A stretch of DNA of 64,000 bases from Lanius collurio (taxonomy: Eukaryota > Chordata > Aves > Passeriformes > Laniidae). A program made the translations under genes and the position numbers. The notes beneath the pieces were generated by a model, which saw nothing but the letters and a program-made list of their open reading frames with translations, made no database searches and was not told the origin of the DNA. The stretch lies in assembly GCA_020086605.1 (NCBI GenBank), contig JACBWW010000003.1, positions 51,528,251 through 51,592,250 on the forward strand. Reading direction: 5' to 3'. This document shows positions 26,655 through 40,958 of this stretch, one piece after another (positions within the stretch are counted from its first letter, which is position 1; every line of letters starts with the position of its first letter).

Positions 26655-29229
26655 TCAAACAATGGAAATGTAAGTTATTAAAAGATGACATTGTTGCCTA
26701 AAGATTTGTAGACCCAAATGAAACACCCCCGCACAGTAGATCCAGTACAAAAGCATATGAGTATCAGTCTTATTCACTATAATCTGCAGAAGTTGGTAGA
26801 TGCATTGGAGACTAAAAATATTTTTAGACAAAAATATGGAAACTTTCTTTCATAGGACATCTCTCTTCATTAATATTCTGATTTGTCTAGACCACCAATA
26901 TACTTACAATTCTACCAACAGCTGTGGAAAGTGAAGCCTAAAACCTCAACAGTCAAGAGAAATAAGAAATTAGTAGATTTCCACTATGTTGTTTCCTTGT
27001 ATAAATTTATTTCATTCCTATGAACTCTATCAGTTAAAAATGTGTTGGTAGTGTTGTCTGACTTGTTCCTATGTGCAGTGTCAGATAATAAGCTCAAAGG
27101 TTGGATATTTACCCACAGAATAAGAATTGCACTTTGATTAAAGGGGTTGACTGCAATTTATCACCCACAATGTCTCATCTGTATTCTGACTGGAATTTAC
27201 TCTTAGGAGACTCTGTAGCTGGTCTTGTATGGTGACTCTTTTCCAACCGTATTGTAACAAAATTGAGGTTTTCATTGATGTATGGTATTGGCATATATGG
27301 ATGACAGATTTATTTTTTTTTATTATTTGAATTTAAAAGAGTAGAAATTATAAAATTAAGATATATTGGTTAGGAACAAAGAATTGCCACAAAATGTTAT
27401 TTGACAGGGTATTCTCTATTCCTTCAGCCTTTTCCAGACATGGCTGGCAGCATCTCTTCCCTAGAACAAGAACATTCCCATAATGAAGCAGCAGCAGCTG
27501 GTGGAACTTGGAGAGGTTTGTTATAATTTGGCATTTTCCTCCAAGAGGCATCCAGGTGCCTTTTTTCCAAGTTCTTGCCCTCCCATTCCTCATTTGGACA
27601 GACATTATGGAATAAGTATTAAATGGATGTGAGTTTAAAAATAAAATAAAAATTGTGGTTTGTATCTTTACAGTTTAAAAATGAACTTCAACATGCAAAA
27701 CCTAATCCATTTGTTTTAAAAGAGTAATGATGTTTATTCAAACTTACTTTATGTAGATATTGTTATTAAACATTATTATACCTCAAAATAAACCCAGGGT
27801 TTTAAAATAGTAGTTGATTTCATCCAGCACTTTCTAGTTACCATTCTTCGTTGGAACAGAATTGTTTAAATTTTTGACATTTTCACTCACTAAGGTTAGG
27901 AAATGTATGATAGCTATCAGAAAGTAAGATTAGAAATACAGAGAGATGTATTAACAATTCACTTTTAATGGACAGTCACTGCCTGTTGTATCAATAATGA
28001 AATGTAACTTAAATTAATGTTTCAAATGTTCAAATAATGTTTCAACATTTAGGGATACAAAGAAAGGTGTATAAAACCCACATTTTTGTAGGGCAATCTA
28101 GTCGCACTCCATGTGTATATGGTAAAAACAAACTGTCACTTTAAAAACACATGAAAAGCTTCTTTTTTAACCTTGGAAAGTTTAATTGAAGTTTTGCATC
28201 AATTAAATTTTGTCAATGTATTTGATTATCTCTACGTAGCATCTTTAGTTGAATGGCAGTCTTATACAGCATCATCTCAAGTGTAGAACTAGGGACAGTA
28301 TTTGGATCAGAAATCAAACTCTCTGTAAATTAGAATTCATGAATTAGCTCTTAATGTTGCTACCTAGATAAAAGATGATACCTCATTATAATTTTGGCCC
28401 AACAAGAGGATTTCATAAGACAATGAATTTTTAAATTTTATCTTTTTCTGACTAAAAATAGAACCTATACTTGAAGGGATTGGACTTCCATTCTGGGAAA
28501 GTGATTTATTTCTTGCTTAGGGTGAATAGTATTGTTTTCAAATATATAACCATCTATTAGACAGCAGTTGAAAAGGCATTCAGGAAAACAGTAAATGAAA
28601 CGTGTGTTTTACTTTTCCTGTAAGACACAGCTTCAGCTCCATGTTCTAGTCATGTTGCTATTTTCCTTCGTGAATGTTTCATCATTCTAGGAGGTGATGG
28701 TATTTTTTGTTTTCCAATAATAAATATGAATATTTTTGGTTTTTTATATATATTGAATTAGTTGATTAAATGGCCCCTAATCTGTCTTTCTCCCTTTTTT
28801 TCTTCATATTTTATGAAATAACTTGAAGTCCTCACAGAACAACCTACAAGGATGGAAAGGTTGTCAGACGTGAAGCTGATGAGAGAGAAGCAAGAGGCAT
28901 TACTGGGATAGGGCCAGGGCATAGCATGGCTGATGATGATTTCCTGTCCAGGGGTGTACGGACACATAAACCAGATACAGTTTGAGGACCATCATCTTAG
29001 AATGATGTATGAAATACCAGAACTATCTAACCAGTTTAGGCTTGCCATAACAATGTGGAGCCCAGGATATTTAGCTTCCATTGCTCAAACTGTCTCATTT
29101 AACAGTGTCACGATCCAGTTTAAATCCAGAAAAGCAAAGAAAGCAAAGTGTCTGTGCATAAACTAGAAAGAACTTAAACGGTTCTAAATATTCCCAGAAA
29201 TGAGATTAAAACCAAACAAGATTAAATAT
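26655..29229. other. No gene recognised
   Basis: AT-rich sequence. The open frames 27348-27605 (-) and 28933-29166 (+) have no recognised motif. No repeat family was identified. Confidence 0.6.
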
Positions 29230-30002
29230 TGTTGCAAAAAAAATGGATGTATTTTATTTAATAGTAGAGAGGCAAAGAAATAGAAAAAAGAAGTGTGCAT
29301 GGGGGTTGGGGGACAGGGAGAGGTGACAGGGGTTAGGTGGGAGCATATCAGCCATCCAAGGGTCCCAATGACATCTCATTGCTCCCCTCCATCTGGTCTG
29401 CTGGTGGTGAGGGTCCCCTGTCGCTGCCGTGGCCACGCCACTCCACACCACGGCATGCTGCCACACGCCGCCACTCGCCACAGAGTACGGAATCCCGTGG
29501 GTTGGTATCCACCTTGGGCCAGTTGGGAACACCCTCGTGTGTCCCCATGCAGGGGCTGGCCTGACACTGTCCCTTGCAACACCGAGGGTCTGTTGCATCA
29601 TCCCTGGTGCTCTGGTGCAGGCTCTGGGGACCCCTTTGGGGGCCCTGTGATGGGCCCTGTCCCCCCTTCTGCTGTGGATGAGCTTCTCCCTCATGGTGAG
29701 GGCCCCTCAGCTGGGCTCCTCTGCACAGTGGAGGATGGGCAGTCACTGCAGCTCTGACGAGAGGCTTTTCCAAGATACCCAAACCTATCCTCCCTCTGCC
29801 CTTTGGTGCAGGGTCTGTGGGAGTCTGGCAGCTGATAGCCTTGGGGCTGTGGTCTCCACCCTGGAGGTGTTAAACCTGTGCTCTGTGACTGTCCCCAGCC
29901 CTAAGTTGTTACTTTATCTTATCTCCATCAGCTGGTAGTGTAAGGCCTCAGTCAGGGCCCCATTCAGGCTGTGGTAGTCTTCTCTGCAGCTTTTGTGATA
30001 CA
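29230..30002 (-). other. Unclassified GC-rich block, possibly an LTR on the minus strand
   Basis: About 770 bases stand out sharply from AT-rich flanks. Both strands carry long overlapping open frames (29293-29757 +, 29254-29694 -, 29348-29782 -), as expected in stop-poor GC-rich DNA, with no recognisable domain. On the minus strand the block ends with AATAAA near 29256-29261 followed by about 25 bases to CAACA, and a TG occurs at the other limit near 30002, as an LTR would show. I found no target duplication. There is no poly(A) tail, which argues against a processed retrocopy. The call is tentative. Confidence 0.4.
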
Positions 30003-32269
30003 GTTTTAAAAGTCCTTTAAGAAAATGTTTAAGTCAAAAACTATCATATTTTAGTCTCTGTCAAACAGTAACTCAATTATCTGAATACTATGCTAATTAG
30101 TAAATTTATTTTAGTAAATTTAGTAAATTAGTAAATTTATTCTTGGTATTTTTACCACTTCTTCACTGTTTCTTTTTTGAGATATTTGTAGAGTTGCTGA
30201 TCAAATTTATGGATCTTTCACTTTTTTTGAAAAATATCTGCCACTACAAATACAACGTCTGCAGAATGGAAGAGCAAGGATTACATAAAGAGGATCCAGA
30301 CATCCAAGAGTCAAAGTTAAAACTAAGAAACAATAAAGTATTACCTCTCTGAAGCATGAAGTTTTAATGTAAATGAAATAGGAACTTAGCAACTATTCTT
30401 ATTCTCACACAAATTTATTAAGTTTATTTGATTAAGCTTATTTAAAATTTTTAAAAAATCATAACTGTCATAAGGACATTCTGAATATATTAGAAAAACA
30501 TTAATGATGTTAATTAAATCTCTCTTATATTGTCTGTTAACACACGTGAACTTTGGAAATTTAATTCATCTTTTTTACTCCTTCCAATTATACCCTACTG
30601 AATGTCCTTGCTTAAATTGAATCTTTAAAGTGAAGTTGTATTTTCTTAAACACACATATATACCTATCTTTTTTTGTGATATTTTCAGTAACATTGGTTC
30701 TATTTCAGAAACAAATATACTGTTATTTGAAATCAATCCTTGATTTTTTGATATAATAATAGTCATAATAATATATATATATTTATTTTTACTGATTTTT
30801 TTCTTGTGACATTTTCATTACTCTCACTTGTTTCTAATATGGCGCATGTGAACAGGAAAATTTTACAGTTTTAAAGGATGTTCCACCTGGTCTTTTTCTC
30901 ATTGATTATCTTATTGCTTAACCTTTTCTTTAAAAATTAGTTCTAAGCCCTTGACACAAACCACTTTTCTTAACATTTTCATTTTTCTGTTACATCATTT
31001 CCATGGTCTGTGCATTCTTGCATTTTTGTACTTGAATCCTTTTAGAAACGAAATCTTTCTGCAACAGAGCTGAAATTTCTTGCTCTTAAGTACATTCAAA
31101 TCCAGGAAATATGGATGAAATTATGCAAATAGTGGGTTTCAAGTTTAAGTGGATTAATTTTAAAAATAGTATATCCCATTTTTGAGACTGATTTTCTTTA
31201 CATTTTTTCCAAAGTATTTATATCAAGTAATGCTTTAGAAAATCCCTTTTTCAATTGTTTTTGCCTCTTGGATTTACTATAAATGTACATGTGCTTTGAA
31301 GAAATCACTTCCTGTAAGCCTTGTTTCTGAATCCTATATTCCTTCATAAAGAAAACATGGAACACAAAATTTGTTTATGCGTAATTCATGTTAATCTTTT
31401 CAAAGCAACTGCAGAATATAGGTTCTAATCTAATACTGAGTTTGAGATTTTTATTCTCACAATAGATTCACCTTCCTTACACCTTAGAAGACAGGAAGCA
31501 AGACATAAAACATATGATGGCACAGTTGAGTTGTAAAGATTGCTTGGATATTGGAATTGGTAATTTCTCCTAAAGTCTCTTTATGATTCTCTTCCACAAG
31601 ATTTTCTCTCAGCTCAGAGGAACATAGCACAGAGAACATCAAGAGGCTCTAGGTTACAATGAAAACACCTACATCTAATTCTGAGAAGAAACTAAACCTC
31701 AAGTGTCTTAGAAATATGCATTCACTTTTGACACACATTTGGAGTGATTTATCATGCTCTCTGAAGAACTGGTCTGAACCAAATCTATTGGTTTAGATGT
31801 GGGCTGGATAATGCAGTGCTCCAAACTGAAATTACTTTTTAACAATGTTGAGAGTTGAGTCTTCACTAATGGTCACCCTTGACCTTAGATACCTAACAAT
31901 AATGTATCTGTTGAGGTACATCTATAAATTTCATTTCTCCTCTTGACAAGGTGAAGATCATCATAGAAGTCATGCCTACCTTTTCCCTCACTCTTCAGGG
32001 CAGGAATGGGGTGGGAAAGAGGGATTTCATGCTGCCAAATCCCACAGAGCATGACAGAAACTTCGTGGTGTGCTTGTCAACATTTTTCTGGAAAAATTAA
32101 TAACTTAAAAGGGAAAAAGGTGTTTGGAACTATAAGATTGCAGAATACACTGAAAAGAAAACTAAAAGCCTCTTTGATCAATACATGTCATACAAAACAG
32201 TAACCAAAACAATAAGGACAAGATAGCCACATCCTAAAATTGTATAACAAAGAAGAACACTTAAGCATG
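30003..32269. other. No gene recognised
   Basis: AT-rich sequence with a short GTAAATTTA direct repeat cluster near 30099-30140 and a small (AT)n run near 30770-30785. No exon or transposon recognised. Confidence 0.6.
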
Positions 32270-32600
32270 TTCTGGTGACTTTCCTCAAGGGCTGATATTA
32301 CACCATTGCTGTTTAACATCTTTGTCAGTGACATGGACAGTGGGATCCAGTGCACCTTCAGCAAGTTTGCCAACAATACCAAACTGTGGGATGTGGTCAA
32401 CACGATGGAGGGAAAGGATGTCATTCAGAGGGACCTGGACAGGCTTGAGAGATGGGCCTGTGCAAATCTCATGATGTTTAACAAGGCCAAGTGGAAGATC
32501 CTGCAGCTGAGATGGGATAATCCAAAATACGAATACAGAGAGACATGGAGAATGGATTGAGAGCAGCCCTGAGTAGAAGGATATGGGTGTCCTTACAGTG
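32270..32600 (+). mobile_element. CR1 LINE fragment, reverse transcriptase thumb side
   Basis: Translation of 32306-32560 gives LLFNIFVSDMDSGIQCTFSK, then FANNTKLWDVVNTMEGKDV and RDLDRLERWACANLMMFNKA, all CR1 ORF2 blocks. The catalytic FADD motif is changed to FANN, so both key aspartates are lost. The copy is short and truncated at both ends. Confidence 0.88.
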
Positions 32601-35600
32601 AAGTAAAAATGTCCTCACCCTTTTGAAGCATATACCTGTCTTCTATATCTTATACAAATATTTCACATAATGCATTAAATAACTAAATAATTAAATAATG
32701 CATTAAATTAAAGCACTGTTTTTGACAGTTTATAACTGAAGGAGAGAAGAGAGATTGTGACAATGTAAAAGGAAATTAGATATCATAAAACTTACTTGTT
32801 TCTAGAGCAAAAGAAGAAAAGGAATCAAAACCATGATCAAATTGGAATAGTAACTCAATGGTACTTTATAATTGCTTTCTATCACTTCCATTAGCAGTGA
32901 AGCTCCAAAACACTGATCAAAGCTGATGACTAACACATGCAGCTCAGGCTGCAGCACATTGTTACAAGTTCTCACCCTTGTAATAATTGTAGTGCGAGCC
33001 AGAATAACGATGAATACTTTTTCTTAAATGTTTTTCCAATCCAGGCAGAGAGGATTAAAATGTCTGGCAGGAATGAGCTGTATTAGAACATCAGTGTCAA
33101 TAGATATATCATGGCCAGTTGCCTGAAATAGAGAAAAATGCTCAGAACATTTTACATTACTACACAATGTAAAAGCATAATTCAATGTCAAACTCCCGCT
33201 CCACAAAGAAGTAGTGTAAACCCTCAACTGACAAATTGCAAACTGAAGCTATTCTAAATTAAACACATTAGCTGATGATATAATATGCTTATGACTTTGT
33301 CTACTGTGATTTAATATGATTTGACATCAGTAAATTTGTGTTGCTATTAAAATGAAGTAGGTTAAGAATTTAAATTTTCTTTTTAAAGATGAGGATCCAT
33401 TGGAACCAAAACTGCCACAAGAATGTGTGCTACAATTAACGAATTATTCATGTGGAAACAAATAAGACAAATATGACTAACAAATAGAGATGATGGGTTT
33501 TCATATTGGTTGATATTTTTGCATTTGTAAATATAAGTTTTTGACTAAAATCATTAACAAGCTAAATATGGGATTTAAAGTAAAAACTCAGCTAAAATTT
33601 TTGGACAATGAGAATTAATTCTTTGAATAGTAATAGATTTTAAATTTTTAAGCTATTTATTCACATAACTAATGAAAAAACAACTGGTTATGGCTACTTA
33701 AACTCCACAATGATTTCTAATGAATTTATAGATCAGATTAAGTTCATTTAAATCTGTGATTTTTTTTCTTCCTTCAGATTCAATTATAAACTGCTAATTA
33801 TAATGCAATATGTTACTATGGGATTCTCATTATAGTTCTGGGGAATGTCATTATTTTAATTTGTAAACATAATATGGATATGTGACTTGCAAGAATTTCA
33901 AACTCTGAGTCAGTAAATCATAGAGTACACCACAGAGACTATTTTCTAAATCATCTAGAATACAACATCTAGTATAATACCTAATTTTTTGTTTTTGTAA
34001 AGAATTTGGGGGGAGAGGGAGGGGGAAATTACATAACCCATCAACATTATCTTTTAGCATAAACATGGTATTTGCTTTCCAGAATTCAGAAAAAACTGAA
34101 AGGTTTTAAGGAAGTGAATTTAAAGTAGTTTAACTAGAACTTAACAATTTTAATGAAGAAAATAGGGCTCACATTGAACCCTACAGAAATAGCTAATCAG
34201 AAAAAACACCCTCTGCCTAATACTTCCCGATATTCTACACATATCTTACTAGTTCTATTTGCATGTACAAATATTAATCATGAGGGAAAATTTGATGGAT
34301 ACTCTTTTAATAAGTAGTTCACAGGAATTTAATTACTTGATTTTAAATATATTTTAATTTCTTTACAGTGTGATTTTCCTGCAATATTTTTTTAGTAAAG
34401 TGTACAGAGAGAATTCTAGTATTATTTTTTTCTAAATTAAAGAATGATAAATATACTCTCATTTTCTTCAATTAATAGTTTTTCTAAAAAGTGGAATTTA
34501 TTTTACCTACTTTGGATATATTAGGAATGCTCAATGTAGTATTCTTTTCTCAGTGCTAAGGGGATAAAATGATAAAATTATGATATGTATTTGCTTCTGA
34601 TGCACTGGGTCAAAGAGAAAACTCATTTTTGCACAGAAAATGCATTGATTATTTTACTCTCAGTACACATCTACATCAGGTCAGATAACAAACAACCCAT
34701 TATAAAATGAGTTAGTTAAATTTATACTGCATAGTTATTTCTGCCTTAAAAATCCAAATTCACAGCATTGCTTACATGGTAAAATTAAAAGGCAAGAAAT
34801 CACTTACCGTGGCTTCTGGACTCATATTTAGAGATAGTTCTGTGCATAAGATTGATGTATATTGCCAAAATCACACCGAGATACTTTGTTGTTATAGACT
34901 CCTCTGTATCATGTCCAATGAATCAAAACTTTAGGGACTACAGGTCTGATATTTTTCATTATTTAATTTAGTGCCTTTTCCTTCCTCCCCCCCTCCCCCC
35001 TTTCTTTCATTTATTTCCTTTTTTCTTTTTTATCTTTCTGTTTCTATACTTCTTTCAGGGTCATGGGAGGATTAATCATCCACTTGCTGCTTTTTCTACC
35101 CCAAAATTTGTGTTTGGTCAGTTCCTGAGGAGTTTGCATTTCTGTACAGGATTTTGGTGAAGTAGTACGTCAATATTCTGTGATCCAGTTGCCCCATACC
35201 TGAAAATGCAGACACTGGGCATGTTTTGGCCAAATCTAGCTTTTCCAGATATAAAACAGCTGAATTATGCTGAATATACGTGGCCGCTTTGTTCTGTAAC
35301 CACATTCACTGTGTCTAAACTTGAAGATCTAAGCAAGCTCTCAAGAGCCTAGTCTCAGACTAGGGTTCTGACTTTTATATTCTCTCTTTCCTCCTCTTCT
35401 AGCTATGCAGCCAAGCATATAAGGTAGATAAATCTGAAGTTTACTTTGAGGTGATTTTAATAGGAACAAATACTTTTTTATGTGACAGAGTGACAAAATC
35501 TGAATACAAAATATTTTATCTGAAAATCATGTGTGATGTAAGGCAAATCCACCCATACACAGGATATATGTAGAGACAGAAAAAAAGATTCAATGTGCCC

Positions 35601-36422
35601 AAAACTGTATTGTTATATTCATGATACACATTCTTTTTAGATTTCATTCCTTTGCTTGTGCTCCTATATAAATAAAGCTAATGTTTCACTTGGGTCTTCA
35701 AGCTGAATCACACTGACAAAAAGCAGAAGGTTGCTGTCCTTTCTTTGCCATCCACAATTATCTGTCTCAAAATATTACTGCCATTCACAGTAGTTAAGGG
35801 CAATTTCAAGTGCAATTGTATCTGAAAATGCAACAAAGAAAGATAATTTGTTGTTGCTGCTCCTAAAGGGAACTGACTTGAATTGCTGTCTGGAATGCTG
35901 TATCAACAGAAGTCTTTTGCTTTAATTGGTAGCTCATAGAGTCTTAATAAAATTGCCTGAGTTTGCAAGAGCTGTAGCTTACATGACCAAAGGAATATGA
36001 AAAAGTATGTGAATCTATTTTAATTATAGACATGGTACTTGCTACCTGAAGATAGGTTTTTTGTTTTGAAGTGATTAATGGAGTTAGAAGCTTGCATCCT
36101 GTGTGTCAATATACTGAGCAGGACACAAACTACCTACAAGATTTTCTTAATTCTAGTTATTCTTCCTAGTAGAAGTGAAATTCACCTACTGAAATAGAAA
36201 TAAACCCCATAAAAATTTGAAAATTTACAGTGTCATAACTGTATTGAGTAAAACTAGACACATATATGCAAATTGCCCATCTTTCTGCAGAATGAATGGA
36301 TTTGATCTAATATATTGATTACAAAGTGATTTAATGGTAATTTGGTTTCTCAAAATACATGGATAAATAAAGAGTAACAGTACTTCTAGCTGCAGATTGA
36401 TGAAGTTGTTTGCTATTTGAAA
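32601..36422. other. No gene recognised
   Basis: About 3.8 kb of AT-rich sequence. A pyrimidine tract lies at 34975-35040. Open frames such as 33024-33227 (-) and 35096-35305 (-) show no motif. Confidence 0.6.
34975..35040. repeat. Pyrimidine-rich tract
   Basis: C and T make up nearly all of about 65 bases, including runs of seven and six C. It is low-complexity and slippage-prone. Confidence 0.8.
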
Positions 36423-36735
36423 ATCATGGTCACAGAACCACAGAACCTGCTCAGGTAAGGCTCCCTGGAGTGCATTACTCAGGATTTTGTCCAGAGGACT
36501 TTTGATGTCTCCAGGAAAGGAGACTCCACAACCTCTCAGGGACACCTCTTCCAGTGCCTCACCACTCTCACAGCAAAGAATTTCTTCCTAACATCTAATC
36601 TAAACTTACTCTCTTTCAGTTTGAAGCCATCCCTCCTTGTCCAATCTCTATATGCCATTGTCAAAAGTCCCTCTCCCTCTTCTTGCAGACTTCCTTTAGC
36701 TACTTGAAGTCTGGTATATCATCTATTGCCTTTCA
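36423..36735 (-). mobile_element. CR1 LINE fragment, 3' part
   Basis: On the + strand it reads as the reverse complement of a CR1 end: CACAGAACCACAGAACCTG at the terminal repeat side, then CTCCACAACCTCTCAGGGA, CCAGTGCCTCACCACTCTCA, AGAATTTCTTCCTAACATCT and TTTGAAGCCATCCCTCCTTG. It is 5'-truncated near 36735. Confidence 0.87.
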
Positions 36736-36929
36736 AATTAAAGTTATTCGATCAAAGAATTTTTAAAGTATCAACCTTGCAAAATCCTAGCATATCAATA
36801 ACATGAAAAGTAATCTAGCTGACATTTCTGATTACAGAGAATGAAAAGCAGTTCAGTGGAACAAACTCAGTCAGTGAGGCAGGTGGTAGCAGCAGCAGGA
36901 AGTTCTGTGGCTGAGTGTTGGAATGAATT

Positions 36930-37085
36930 AGGAAGAGTGTGGCCAGAAGGTTGAGGGAGGTTACACTCCTCCTCTGCTCTGCCCTGGTGTGACTGCATCT
37001 GAAGTACTGTTTCCATTTCTGAGTTGTCCAGCTCAAGAAAGAAAAGGAATTGTTGGTAGAGGGTCCAGAGCATCTTTTAGTATGT
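36930..37085 (+). mobile_element. CR1 LINE fragment, ORF2 C-terminal part
   Basis: The + strand matches a CR1 ORF2 block: GTGTGGCCAGAAGGTTGAGGGAGG, CTCTGCTCTGCCCTGGTGTGACTGCATCTGAAGTACTG, and CAAGAAAGAAAAGGAATTGTTGG. The fragment is short and decayed and lies only about 200 bases from a CR1 piece on the opposite strand, so they are separate insertions. Confidence 0.78.
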
Positions 37086-39139
37086 CTGTAACTGGGTTCC
37101 AAAGCAGTCAATGTTTTTAGCCAGAGCTTCTGTCACCTCCTCTTTAGCTCCTAAAACAACAAAGAATTCTAAATTTTTAAAGCCTATGTTTTAGAAAATC
37201 AGTGGGGATAAACTATTTTGTAAATGTCTCTCCCCTTCCTTCTTCACAAAATACGTGCCTCAGGTCTCACTGTCAGACCAACATCTTCTGGTGAATTCCT
37301 AGACTGGAACATCATTCCCAAGCACAGGGATATCTGTCTCTGACTGTCTCTGGGGTGAAAAAGAGTTATCAGAATCAATGCCTTGTCAAACATATATGTG
37401 TCAGTCAGCAGAACTGAGAGCATAGCTAGTCTCAGTGCTCCTCTGGAATACCAATTTAAGACATCTTTGATTGAAAAAAATTCTGATTTTTTGAAGGCAA
37501 AAACTTCTTACTGGATTGTCTGTTGAGATGGTGCAGTTATTGCTTTGGTTTCAGAATTTTTTTCAAACAGCTATATCAGTTTGCATTTTTCTAACATGAA
37601 TTTCTTTTATCTGCCCAGGTTTTTAATGTGACACACTGTTTTTACTTTTGCAGTTGACATTTTAGCATTTTTATGAAATTTCTGTAGTTTTAAATGAGTG
37701 CTTTTTACAAAATCTCTTTATTTCATATATGTGTAATACTCTTCACTGAGAATATTTTTCAGATTGTTATTACTTCTGTCTGGAGGAAGGTTGTCTAACC
37801 ATTAAACAGACAGCAGTCTTAGTTACCTTGTGACCAGCCCCCTATAGAGTCAGGTGGACTTTCCAGTAGTAGAGTAAATTAATAATAGGTACACCTCAAT
37901 TTTTATATTTCCAATTTATTTCACACAATATGTAAGTTAAAATTTCCACCATCTGTGTTCAACCAAGTTACTTATCTGTATTTTTAATGGAAAACAATTT
38001 TATTTTCACTTATGTTGAGCATAAGGCTTTCAAAAATACATATGGAAAGGATCACATGTAGACATGGATCACTGTTGACAATAATAAATTTTCTCTCATC
38101 TGTCAGAATGATACTGCTGTCCTGTAACTGGATTGTAAAGTTGGGATTTGTTGGCTTTTTTTTTTTTTACTTTTACAAAATGTTTTGCTGATAGCAAAGA
38201 TACTTCTGCTTTCCTAGAAGTTTTATTATTAACCAAAAGGAATTGTGTTTTCTTAACACTTCTGAGAAACATTCTATTAATTTATCTGGTCAAGGATGAT
38301 TAGAATGCAGACACTTTTGATGCTGTGAAACTAGGATATGATGATGATGAAACCATATTTTTCTAAATGAACAATGTAAGTGTTATGCATATCTCTAATA
38401 TATTAATGTTATGACTCATCTAAGAACTGGTGACTCAAGGTTTTAAGAGGGACTGAATGATTTCACTGATTTAGATTTTTGTGTTTGATTTGGCTCTTCT
38501 GATATGACTAAAACAAGCACTGCTTCCTTTCCTGCTCCACTGCATTGACCATTCTCCTCACATGAACTGTCACAGTTAAGATAAAATAATTAAAGTGATG
38601 ATCCACAGTTCATCTGCAGTGATTTGGATAACATAACTGTTGAAACAGCACAGTTTTATTTTTTTTTTGTTCCTTTCTCTGAAGCTTCATTAGTAAATTT
38701 TATTGTCTAGATAGAGAAGAGAAAGAACTGTTAAGTGGTGACATTTCCCACTGTATCGCTTTATACCTTTACTTTCCCAAATTTACCCAATTTCCCTCTC
38801 CCTAATTATAAAAAAAGTGTTTAATAAATGCCTAAAAGATCACTTTTAGCTATTAATATCAACACTTGATAATGTTAAACACCTGCACTTCTATTTTGAT
38901 AACTTTGATCAAAGTTGCCGGGTCACAGTTTAATACTTTTGATGAAAGTATTTGTTAGCTGACACATTTTTTAGGACAGTCATTTTCTCACTATTATATT
39001 GTACTCTGACAGATTCTCTCCCACACCTCCAAACTGCAAAACAAATAGGCAGAATTTTTGTAACAGACTCAATAGTGTCAAAACACTTCATATTGGAAAA
39101 AGAGAAGCATACAAAAATAACAACTGCTTTTTAAAAGTG
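37086..39139. other. No gene recognised
   Basis: AT-rich sequence with a T-run near 38157-38170. No exon, RNA gene or repeat family recognised. Confidence 0.6.
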
Positions 39140-39562
39140 AGATTTTGGGGAACTACAGTCTCACCGCTGTGCCTGGCAAAGTCACGGAGCAGATCCTCTT
39201 GGAAATTATGCTGAGGCACATGGAAAATCTGGAGGTTATTGTGGACAGCCAAAATGGCTTCACTCGGGGCAAACTGTGCGGGACAAATTTGGACCCTTCT
39301 ATGGCGGGGTTATAATGTTGGTGGATAAAGGAAGAGCAACTGATGTCATCTTCCTGGACTTGTGTAAAGCATTTCACACTATCCTGCATGACATCCTTGT
39401 CTGTAAACTGGACAGGCATGTATTTAACAGATGGACCACTCAGTGGACAAGGATTTGCATTCATAGAATTGTGGTCAATGGCTCAAAGTCCAAGTGCAGA
39501 GCAGTGATGAGTGGTGTTCATCAGGAATCAGTATCGGGACTGGTGCCGGACATCTTTTAACA
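39140..39562 (+). mobile_element. CR1 LINE fragment, reverse transcriptase fingers/palm
   Basis: The sequence encodes, over two frames, the CR1 ORF2 blocks corresponding to NYRPVSLTSVPGKVMEQILL (here [23 protein letters not shown]), then DKGRATDVIFLDLCKAFHTI (motif A; the usual AFD is AFH) and the VVNGSKSK block. It breaks at SGLVPDIF near 39560, where consensus would go on to the FADD region. It is a dead internal fragment. Confidence 0.87.
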
Positions 39563-40958
39563 TCTATGACTATGACTCAATAATATTTTCATTGTCAGTT
39601 AGACTACTGTATAATATAGTCTAAATGATACTACCAAAGTAAAACTTATTCTTCTTATCAAGATTTTTTGACTTTACCAAACAAAAATATTTTGTCAAGA
39701 CAAAATGTAGTATATCATATGGTTTTTTTTCAAAAAGATACTGACATTTTACATTTTTGTTCCAGTATGTGATGCAGAAAAGGTGGAATTCCATCCAGCT
39801 CCAAAAAGATTTTGGCTAAATATGTATGTTTATCAGAATGCCTTCTTGAGTAATATTTCAATAAGCTCTTTGACCTGTGCTAATGAGTTTTTTAACACAA
39901 AACTCATATATTATTTGCTCAACTAACATTCTCTCTTACTTAACTTTTTAATTTCAGTGGCTATGGAGAGAAGTTGCTACTTATACTTTACACAAACTCT
40001 TCTCTGTAGCTGTTTCTTTAGGAAAAAAATTACACAGTCATCACTATCACTGCACTCTCTGAGCAATAGCTCTGTTTTTTTCTTATAGTTGCTCTTCCTC
40101 ACAACAAGAAGTTGATAATATCCCACATAAGTAACCTCCACAAAAGAAAAAAAAACCTAAGTTCTTCTCCCTGGATTTTCAGTTACTTCTCAGCTTCTTT
40201 TTATTGTCCTACTATGCTAATAATAATTCAGGACTAATTTCCAATGATTTTTCAAAACTCACTCTCAACTCAGGAAAGCTGATTTTTCAGTTTACAGATG
40301 ATTTTACAGGGTTCTGTGATCTCTCAGGAGTAATTCAGAGAAATTAGCCTCTGTCCTATGTGGTTAATTGCTTCATCAACCTTGCAAATTTATGTAAAGA
40401 AAACAAACAAACAAAAAAAGGCTTAAAAAAGAACATAAAAATAAATAGCAAAGAAAGAAACTAAACAAGTAATTTTTCATCTTCTAGCCAGTATGTCCTC
40501 CTGTCATTGACAAATGATATTTTTGTTATTGTTGAAGGGGAACACTTTACAAAAAAAGTCTGAGGAAATTTTGCTACTTATAATTATTTATAGAGCAATG
40601 GAATTTTGATCTGAAGTTTTAATTAGTAATGCTACAAGTATAAATAAACAATTTTTAATTTAAACTTGCACATTATAAAGCTTTCAGTGCTTTTTCTTTA
40701 CTGCTTTGTAGTCTGAATTGCTGTTTCACAGCAATGTGAGATAATTTCAAAGTGACAGCAGGGATTTCCTCTTTAATAGGTCATCTAGTCAAAATAAACA
40801 TCCCTATGTAAGGAGCTAGATATGGAAGACTCTTGGATTGTACTAGAACTATGGAAAATGTTGTCTGAGTGTGCCTGCCAGCATCAAGTAAAGCACACTT
40901 CAAAGTTCACTGTTCTTTATATTAAAGTGTCCAGCACATAATTGGATAAAGACAATGT
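39563..40958. other. No gene recognised
   Basis: AT-rich, unique-looking sequence without an identified element. Confidence 0.6.

Noticed and set aside
29230..30002. Processed retrocopy of a host gene
   Set aside because: After AATAAA on the minus strand there is a T run and not a poly(A) tail, and no domain is recognisable.
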